DNA from: Parachlamydiaceae bacterium
GTDB taxonomy: Bacteria; Chlamydiota; Chlamydiia; Chlamydiales; Parachlamydiaceae
Direction of reading: 5' to 3'
DNA length: 15,080 nt
NCBI GenBank assembly: GCA_013815395.1
Contig: JACDGH010000026.1
Span: forward strand, 1-15,080
Shown here: positions 1 to 9,300 of the stretch, piece after piece
Layout: the number at the start of each line of letters is the position of its first letter
How positions within the stretch are numbered: the stretch's first letter is position 1
Notes under the pieces: model-generated
Database searches by the model: none
The model's input: the letters and a program-made list of their open reading frames with translations, nothing else
What the model was told of the DNA's origin: nothing
Translations under genes and position numbers: made by a program

Positions 1-131
1 CTACATAAAGAGAGAAAAAAAAGGGCAAAAAAGAGAAAAATTTAAAGATTTTATGAAATCAATATCTTCAGAAATTAGAAATTAGAAATCAGATTTTATC
101 ATTTTTGCTCATTTTTTCTCTCTTTATGTAG
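1..131. repeat. Inverted-repeat element with 20-bp perfect ends
   Basis: Bases 1-20 (CTACATAAAGAGAGAAAAAA) are the exact reverse complement of bases 112-131, and a looser match continues inward to about base 30 and back from about base 102. The interior is AT-rich and contains a short tandem AGAAATT motif near 70-88. The layout resembles a small non-coding mobile element or an intergenic palindromic repeat. No transposase is present, and because the window starts exactly at the first base of the arm, the true boundary may lie further left. Confidence 0.6.
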
Positions 132-179
132 CCCACACCTAAGCCGCAATGAGCATAGCGAATGCTGTGCAGGTGTGGG
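132..179. repeat. GC-richer hairpin abutting the first repeat
   Basis: CCCACACCT at 132-140 pairs with AGGTGTGGG at 171-179, a 9-bp perfect stem, with a smaller inner stem AGCAT/ATGCT near 153-166. It begins at the base after the 1-131 repeat ends, so the two probably form one composite element. Its composition differs from the AT-rich DNA on both sides, which suggests a dispersed repeat. It could also act as an mRNA-end structure for a gene to the left. Confidence 0.55.
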
Positions 180-201
180 TTCGTCAATAAGAATATCTGC
201 A

Positions 202-240
202 AACCGGGGATCCGGTTCTTCATTCTTGCTCTTTTTATTC
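202..240 (+). terminator. Possible intrinsic terminator, imperfect T tract
   Basis: AACCGG (202-207) and CCGGTT (212-217) form a 6-bp GC-rich stem with a GGAT loop, followed by a T-rich but interrupted stretch up to about 240. It could end a plus-strand transcript from a gene left of the window. The interrupted U tract makes this tentative. Confidence 0.3.
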
Positions 241-395
241 ATTTGTAATGGGTTAATTATCTATAAAATAATTTTAACAGGAATAATTTTAATATTCACT
301 AATAATGTAATTGTGAATATAATAATCAATGGTGATTTGCTTATAATTCATTCATTAATCGAATAAATATGTGAATTTAAAATAAAGAGGTAAGG
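218..395 (+). promoter_or_regulatory. AT-rich leader with possible -10 box for the giant gene
   Basis: This stretch is very AT-rich and has no supported gene. A perfect TATAAT lies at 342-347, preceded by a TG at 338-339 that is slightly misplaced for an extended -10. No good -35 hexamer is present at 16-18 bases. Transcription would then begin near 354, giving a leader of about 40 bases. Short open frames that cross this region have no ribosome binding site and no recognisable product. The promoter call is an inference from one motif. Confidence 0.3.
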
Positions 396-3300
396 ATGTC
401 TTCCGTTAATCCAAACAAAAACGAGATGAGAATACCTTCCTCTTCACCGCCACATAAACCTGTCGAAAAGCAACCATCTAAGGTATCATCAGTAGGAGAA
501 GAACTCTTTACATCTTTAATGGAGCACGCCTTTGAATCAAAACAAGTTCTCTATAATAAAGTCACTGCTTGGAACAATGAGCTTTCCTCAATTAAAATAG
601 GGGGGGTGGTAGATTACTCTTCGAAAAATCATCTGGCTGTTTTAGAAGAAAGTTTGGCCCTTATTTCTTCCTACCGTGAGACCATGAAGCTGGATATTCC
701 TTCTAATCTTCGTAAGCAGCTACTCGATAAAACCATAGATGAACTGAAAATGGTCACAAGAGCTCAAAAGGAAATTTCAGGAAAAATCAACGATTACTTC
801 GAAAAATATCTTCAATGCGCTAAAAGTCAAGTTGAAAGTCCACTTCAAAGCGACGAATCCTGGGGCCAAGATTTTCAAAATTCAGTGGCCACATTTGAAT
901 ATTTTAGCAACGGTTTGAAGGTAGCTATTCAAGAAATGCGATCTCTTTCTAAATCATTAGAGGGAGAACTACAAAAGCTTGCTGCGCAAGAGAGTCTCCA
1001 GCTCCCTTTGACGGTTCAGGCCAGCAAGCTCTTAGGAATCATTAATGAAGATCTGGCAACTCTAAGAAGAATTTCGACAAGCATCGTGATTCAGCCTGCA
1101 ATCGCTGAAAATCTTGCCAAAGCTAAATATGCAGCTATTGACGTGGCCAAATCCTGGGATTCGCTGGAGATCTGGCACACATTTTTTCTCAAATATCCAA
1201 ATATGATCACTCTTGTAACCAACGAAGTGGCAATACAAACCCTCAATGAAAAACCGTTCGAACAGATTGAACCACTAACTAGCTCAATTCCTATTAGATT
1301 TAAGAATATTTTCGATGTGGCTTTGGCAGCACTCTGGTATTTCGGATCGCCTGCGCAAAATGTCCGTTCTGCTACCGTTGATGAGCTTGAAGCAAGCTCA
1401 TTGCATGCAAATGCTGGGACTTCACATAAGATTGAACTTCCAAATAGCATGACAGCCTCATCTGCAGCGCAGATTGAGGCGGTTGTTCATGCGCAACCAC
1501 CACTCATGCAGGATATGACGTCTAGCGTTCAGGAAGAGACTTGTGAGATTAGTTTTAATCATGCAGTTGTTCCTTGGAAAATGACTCAAGAGCCACCTTC
1601 AGAGGTATTACCCTTACCAATAGCGTCATCGCAACAAGTTCGAAGTGCAATTGATGAGATCATTTTGGCCGCGGGGTATGCTGAGCTAAAAAGACTTTCA
1701 ACCGAATTAGAGGCGCTTGAGCATTTACCCAAAGATTTTGCGTTTTCTCAAGAGCTTGCAATGGAATTGAGTGCATTAAATGACCGGATATCAGGAGCTC
1801 AATGGGAGCTTAATCAATTATTCTCTCAAAATCTTTCGAACGAAAAACAATCAAAGAAATGGATGCAAAAAGTTGAGGTTTTACTTACGGAAATTATCTC
1901 GTATAATACCTTGTTAGAAAATTTTCAAATCAAGGGATTAAATTCTGCACTGGGAGAGCATCATTTAAAGGAATTAATTCACTTTCTTTCTGCGGAGCCA
2001 GACAAAATCAGCAATCAGCTTTTGCTGCATATTTCAGGCGATCCATATGGAGAAAAAACTTCATTAGAAGGGGGAGAGTCAACACAAAATTTGCGATATT
2101 TATTAGCTACATTGAGTAAACGCATTGCAGTTTTATCTGATAAGTCAATTTGCACTGACGAACAGCGGGTAGGCTACTGTCAGGCGCTGTTTCATGACTC
2201 GCAACTTGCCCAACATCTCTCTTTATCTGCCAATTTAGAAACTTTTTTCAGCCTTAAAAATCAGATTAGTAAGGCTATCGAACTTGGAGAAGCGCTTTCA
2301 GGCAATTCTTTCGAAAATTATCATGCATTAATGAGCGATGCTGTCAATTTTAAATTAAATGATGTGGGAGATTCTTTCTTTTATCCCATTAATTGGCCTA
2401 AGCATGCTCTTGCCCTGGAAGTAATAAAAGATCTTAACGACTTATTTACTATACGCATTTATAATACAGGCGCGGGCTCAGAGGTGCAGGGAAACTGTAA
2501 GGTGGAAACTACTGATAGAATGCTGCCTTTTACTGAAATTACAGGCGTTACCGAAAGAAAAATCAAAGATCCCTTATTCCACAATCTTTTGTGGCGTCTA
2601 GCGCATGCTACTGATGAAAAAATGGGTCCCGAGGAGCTTTATGGGCCTATTATATCATCTCTTGAAGGTATTTCATCTATCAGAAGCTTTAGCATTGAAG
2701 AGTATATCCATCCTCAGCGATCAGGCACTTGCTCATACGCCGTATTAAATGCCGTTTTCTCGCAGCTCATGACAAATACTCTTCATCCCAAGCGGTTTGA
2801 TTGGGAATTTCAGTTTAAAACTATTACTGATTTTTACAAAGAACACCTTAGCGCTCTTCCAAATGACCAGATCACACGCAATAATCTCCTGAAAGCCTTG
2901 TCTGAATTCGCAATTGTGACAAAAAATTTGCAGATAAGTGGCGTAATTACCCCTTCAGAAGCCGCATTTACCGCAAGAAAAATGGAGAGTATTTCACAAG
3001 CGATTAATGTCGCGCAAAAAAAATACGAGGAAGTGCGCAGGAATCAACGGCTGAACTTTGATAAAATATCACAAAAGATCGTTTTTCCTGAAAAAAAAGG
3101 CATCATCTTAGTTCAAAATTTTTATGATGACTTATATCAAGAATATTGGTCGGGAGACATGTACCCCTCAAGGATCAAAAGCTCTACCCCAATGATTCTT
3201 ATTTCGCAAGAATTTATTCCCTTTTTAATTGTCGACCAATTGGCTTCATTTATCGCTGACCATAGAGAAAAACTGGTTCCAGGAGGTATTGAAGGCGTCA

Positions 3301-6300
3301 CATATCGCTATTTGCAACCAAAACTTATCATGGACCAATTGGTTACATTTATTGATGGTCTTAGAGGGAAGCCGGTGCCAAAAAATATTGGCGACATCAT
3401 GCACCGCTATTTGCAATCAAAGGAATTTATTCAAAACCTTCCAGGTGTTTCCGATACTTTTTGGGAACAAGTTCCTGAAAAAGATCTTTCAAATGCTATA
3501 GAGCTGATTGGTGATCTGAGTTTTAGATTCTTTCACAGCGTCATGGAGTTTTCAGTAGAAAGTCCGGAGCGTGAAATGATGATACCAACTAGCGACTTCA
3601 TTATCGCGCTAAAGTTGCTTACTTTACTAGATAAGCTTACTCAACGTATTGCAGTTTCAGATGGAACTCCTAGATATAATCTCTATCAAAAATCCTTTGA
3701 TGAAATTTTATTTAGTAGAAACCCAAAAGTTAGCATCAATGATCCTCTAAGTATACGGCTAATCAATGATTTAAGGGCATATTGGGAAAACAGGAAGCCA
3801 TTAAAAATTCATGATGATGAATTTATCTCATTTTTTGGAGTGGAGATTACTCATCAATTATTCGGGCTCATGATGTTTTCAAAGGTAGATAACCTAAGTG
3901 GGATGAATATTGGTAAAACTATCTTTGGAAAACCAGTGAAACATTTTCATAAATGGGAGTTCCAGCAATGGGCTCGCGACTATTTGGCTCGAAATATCGA
4001 AAAGCAAGTTGCTTTTAAGAATATTTTTTTTCCCAATCAAGTGGGTCTGGAAGAGCTTGCAATGCTGGGCATAGGTACACAGCTAAACATAAAATACGAA
4101 AGTGAAGCAACAAGAATTCCTAAAATTTTGCCTCTTGATTTTTATACTTCGCGCGATGTTTCAATATTAGCCCATTATTTTCTTAGTGGGATGTTAAAAA
4201 AAGGCGTTGAAAAAATTTTTGAAAAAGACAGGCTCGATGTGGAAGTCGAGTTTTTATTTGGAGATAAGTATTCAACCATGAAATTTCTTGAATATGATAA
4301 CCCATTAGCTCAACAATACTCGGATTTGTCAGCATGTCGGACTCCATGGAGTGGCTCATTAGAGTGTGTAAACTCACCCCAAATTGGCCATATGTTTGCT
4401 AATACTCCTCCTCCTAGTGAGGCGGTTGATGATATATGGGCATTTGCGGAGCTTCGTAGAAGACACTCGCCTGCAGACATTTTTGGCAAATCCTTGAAAA
4501 ATTTAGATATTAAAGAGGCCACGATAGCAGCGTTGGGAAAAGAGCGCATCCAAGAGTTATTGTTTTTAAGTTCTGATTCCAAAACTCAAGTGTCCGATAC
4601 AATATCCTATTTTGCACAACATCGCAATTTTTTGAGTGATCCTCAATTGGGCTGGCTTTTCGAGCACTTGATTTTTGAGCCGCCGCTTTTGATGGAAGCT
4701 TTAGAAAAAGATTCTTTTGCTGCTAAACAACTGGTCGGAAACCTTGCCAACCTGTTGAATAGGGGATATGCCGATTTTTTAAAGGAGGAATCCGGGGATT
4801 TCGTCGCAGATTCTGATGAAGCCTACGTTCTTTTTATCGTACATCTTAATCGAGTTTGTGAGGAATATGTTAACGATGTTTCTGAGCGGCAGCCAGATAT
4901 TTTTTCCAATCATTTCACTTCTCCACTTCCTGATGCCAAAAAGAAAATGATGCAATTTCTTGAAAAGTCTACTTCCACTTCTCTCAAAAGTATGATTTCA
5001 AGAGAATTAACTATAAGTTATGGCAATTCTCCTATACTCGATGAGGCTGATCTTATTCTTTTTCTTACTGCTAATGTGGATGCTCATTTAATTCCTTCAG
5101 AATTGATTGACAATTTAACGCGTCTTGAGCTGCAAATGGCTGTGGCCAAGCAAAGGTCTCGTATCGAACATCTACTTGGTTCCGACGATAAAAAGAATGA
5201 GTTGATCAATTCAGTGCTAGGAAAATTTATTTCTAATTTTAACCCTCAAAATAAATGGAATTATTTTGATACATTTCCCTTGATCGCAAATGATGATGGT
5301 CAAAATAAAATTGTCTTTAATATTATTGAGGGAAAAATATGGACTTATCAAGGAATGATAGGCTCATTGCCTTCTGAAATAGCTCAAAATCCCATTCTCA
5401 GTTCTCTCAAACTTAACATTGCCCAAACCGAAGTGCATTCAATAGGAGAGAATCTATGGTCTTTAAAAGACCAAAATGGGGTTGAATATCGGGTTGATAG
5501 TCGCGTTCCGATATTTCAAAAGTTGATTGGTGAAAATTGGTATCAACTTGATGAAACCAAAAATATTGCCATTGAAGCACTTCGGCGTGACAAATTACAA
5601 TGGGTATTTAAAAACTCTAATGACAACACCCTTGTGCATATTGAAGATGCTCTTACTCACAAACCGATTGCCTTAGTTGAATTAAAAATATACGACGAAA
5701 GCGTAATCATCCATAAATTGGATTCCATTACTGGCGCAACTACTAATCTAATTCTTGACAATCCTGATAATAAAAAAAGTGAATTACATTTCTTAACAGA
5801 CATAGAAGATGCGAATGAAATCTTATTTTGGCGCGAAAAAAAATCTGAGAAATCTGACTTATTCAATAAAATCACACTATGGCGCGAAAAATCTAGCTAT
5901 CAGCCAATGCTTATTGAGCTTCCACGTCTAGGAGTTTCTTTTAAATCAGAAATTGTAGGCGACGAATTGACTTTTGTCAGCGAGGTATTAGGCGGATATG
6001 GAATTGCGAAAAAGCAAAGTCATGAATCCATGGGAGATGCAATGCATTACCTTGTCTTGGAAAAGGGCTTCTCTAAACGAATTCTTATCCCCCGTAAGCC
6101 TTATCAAGCGCTAAAAGAGGAAGAAGGCGCTTCCAGTTTAGAACCTGTTTCAATTCTTGATAGCAGTGGCGACCAGCATCGTTTTTTTATTTATAAAATT
6201 GATCCTAAAACTAGCCGATTAACCTTCCCTAGCAATGAAGCTAGATATTTTTTAGCTATGATTCACTTGTGGCATCACAAATATAAAGAAGCCCTGGATC

Positions 6301-9300
6301 TAATTAAAGGGGGCAGTAGTCGCATAAAGCAACTGACAGGCGAAGAGCGGGAAGTCATGGAGTGGATAGCTAACTTAAGTGCCGGCAATTTAGATCATAC
6401 ACCTGAGGCGGCTGTTGTCCAACTCCACGCTAACATATTGCTTTTGCGTAATGCACGAGACTTTGGTTTTTCTAAACGGCTGCCTTTAGAAAAGTCTTAT
6501 TTGGAAGACGAGGATTTTTTAACTTCGACCTTTAAAAATTACAGAAACTATTTAAGCGAAGTTTTTCGCTGGGGGGATTTCATTCTTCCTCCTGATGAAG
6601 AATTGTTCTTGATTAAAGAAATTTTGCAGGCTGCCGAAAATCGAATTTCTCTTGATATTACCGTAAATAACCTATTGGTTTCGCGCCAGCAGCAACTTCA
6701 AGGAAAAAAGACGCTTCCTTTAAAATGCCCAAAAATAAATTTGCACAAAAAATTACTTTTCGATACAACCCCTCCTTTCTCTATTTCCTTGCTTGACTTG
6801 GTGGAAGTATTTGATCCTAATACCTCTACCCCCTCAGGTAATCTGCTTGAGCCTACTTTTGGCAATATATTCCTTGATGCTTACCAGGTAGCAAGAGAAG
6901 ATGATGATATTCTTAAGCTTAGGAAAGTCATTAAAAAATTAACAGGTTTGACTTATCCCTTAGATGAAAATAAAGAATTTCTAATGAAAGAATTTGATCG
7001 CATTCTTCATTTGATAGAAATCCTGCCCAAGGATAATTCGGATAAAAGCCAATTGAAAGCAACAATTCTTAGAAATGTACTAGCGGATCCTAAAAAATTT
7101 CCTTCGACAGAATCACTCGAGAAAAATAGATTAAATATTGACTGGATTATTAAAAATTTATCTAATAAATTTCAAAGAATTTCAATTGTTACTGAAAAAC
7201 AAATAGTTCAACCTTCCATAACTTATCCTCGAACCATTACCCCTGTTACTTTATCGAAATCCACTGAAGTGGTCCCAGGTCAAACTCATCATATGGTTTC
7301 TCAAATAGCCAAGCCCCTGATTGAGGAATTTTTTGTTCCTGATACAATTACTTATATCGCAATCGCTCCCCCAAAAGATCTGACTGAGGCAAAAAAGGGA
7401 CTTTTAGATTCTTTCTATCTGAAGACCGATGATTCTGTGGCTGAAAGGATGCTTACAGATATACGCAAGCGCGTTTCTGATTATGCCGGACCGGCTGAAG
7501 CGCAAAGCTATCTGATGCTAGATTGGCAAAAAGTCTATCAGCTCGGGCAGCATTTAAAAGAGGAGTTCGCGCTAGAAGATCATTACATGGTGAATCTGCA
7601 AGGGGAAATTGAGGAAATCCTCAATAAACCTGCAGTGGATGTTTCAGTAAAAGCAGAAGATCGTCTTGAAAAAGCCAGTGCGCACAAACATGATTTAGAT
7701 GTCAACGATGCCATTTTCTATTATCTACGCCGCAGCTCTGAAGTGATGCAGAAATTGAACCCTCATATTATTCCTGCGGATCTTAAATGGTTATTGGAGA
7801 AGGTGCAAACATATCTGATGCTCTCAACTAATCAACAGCACCGTTCCCGAATTGTCAGTATCATTGACGAGATCAGCGCTGTGAAATGCATTGCATCTGG
7901 CGACCCCGAATGTGCTATACCTGAGGAGCTCATCAATAAATTAGGCCGTGAAATGAATTCGAAGCGTGCTTACGATATCTCGCAGCATCCTGAATACCTG
8001 GTGCTTGAACATTATATGGAAAAAATATTTTGGACAAGGCAAGTAGAGGCTCTTGAAAAACTCCGCATTGAAAAAGGACGCATGGGCTCCCCTGAGTTTT
8101 TTGGAGTGGCTTTAGAGCTTATCATGGCCTCCGGAAAGAGCTCAGTCTTACTTCCTTTGTTGAGCTTATTGCATGCCGATGGCGAGCATCTTGCCATAGG
8201 CGTGATGCCGGCTTCTCTGCTCCCTGAAGCTTCTGAAGAGATGCACAGGGTGATAGGAAAGGCTTTCAGGCAGGTACTCGAAGTGATCAAAATCGACCGG
8301 GATAGGCAGCTAGATACCTGGGGCTTGAAAGCGCTATATAGTCAATTGCAAACGGAGATTAAAAAGCGTCGCACGATTTTGATGTCCGATGCAGATGTGA
8401 AAAGTCTTTATCTGAAATTCTCAGAGGCTCTCTATCAGCTCAATCATAGTCCGGCAGGCAGTTCTGAAAAAAGGGAGCGTTTAGCAGAAATTACAGAGTT
8501 TCGACGCATTTTTCAATTATTCAAGAAGGCAGGTATTGTTACTATTGATGAAATCGACACGATTGGCAATGTGCTTTTTTCTCATCATTTTAGCATTGGA
8601 CAGCCAAGTGCGCCCCCTTCAGCGGTATTTGAGGGTACAGATGCTTTTTTCCGCGCTTTCATGAGTATTCCTAAAATAAAAGAGCGTTTTATTAACGGTG
8701 CTGGCAGTTTAGCTTCCGTGCAAGAATTTGATCCTCTCCAAGCTAATGCAGAAACAGAAAGTTTGTCCATAACTGCTGCCAAAGAGATCTTGACAGGTTC
8801 CTGTTTTAGTGCGAAAAGCGAAATCGGAAATTATCTTAGGTCCTTGGCGGCTACAGACAAAAGCTTAGTGGAGCAATATCTGATGGGATCTAATGAAGAA
8901 GGAGCGCTTAATTTTATCCACGACAAGGTAAAGAGTCAAAACATTCAAGATGTCCTGGCTGTAATCCGCGAACAGATCAGTGCGCTTGCCCCCTTGACAA
9001 TCTCTAAGCGCTTACTGCAACATTTTGGTCCTCCCATGAAAGAAGAGCCTCTCAAATTTGGAACTGAATTGATTTCCGCTCCCTATGATCGGGGAAATCC
9101 TTCCAAAAATTCCCAGTTTGGTACCGATCTTGAAATGGTCGACTACACCTATCTCCAAAGCCTGATTGGAATACAGGTTGAAAATCAAGGCGTGAGACAT
9201 GTGCCAAAAATTGTCATTGAACAGGAGCTTGAGGGGCTGCGCCAGCAATTGCTGATAGAAAAGTATGCTAGGAAAAATTCTCCCGTTGAACAATTGGCAA

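Noticed and set aside
175..366. Plus-strand 63-codon frame whose first part (GSSIRISANRGSGSSF) resembles the G2 box at the end of histidine kinases
   Set aside because: The match is short, starts at a GTG inside a hairpin with no ribosome binding site, and the rest is AT-rich and hydrophobic by composition. Probably chance, though a degraded kinase end cannot be fully excluded.
1091..1450. 119-codon minus-strand frame inside the giant gene
   Set aside because: Antisense to a continuous 3668-codon frame, with no family resemblance; other antisense frames in the giant gene were rejected for the same reason.
5829..5894. Repeated TGGCGCGAAAAA word (WREK twice, 51 bases apart)
   Set aside because: Only about 12-15 bases match and the flanks differ, so it is too short to claim a duplication.
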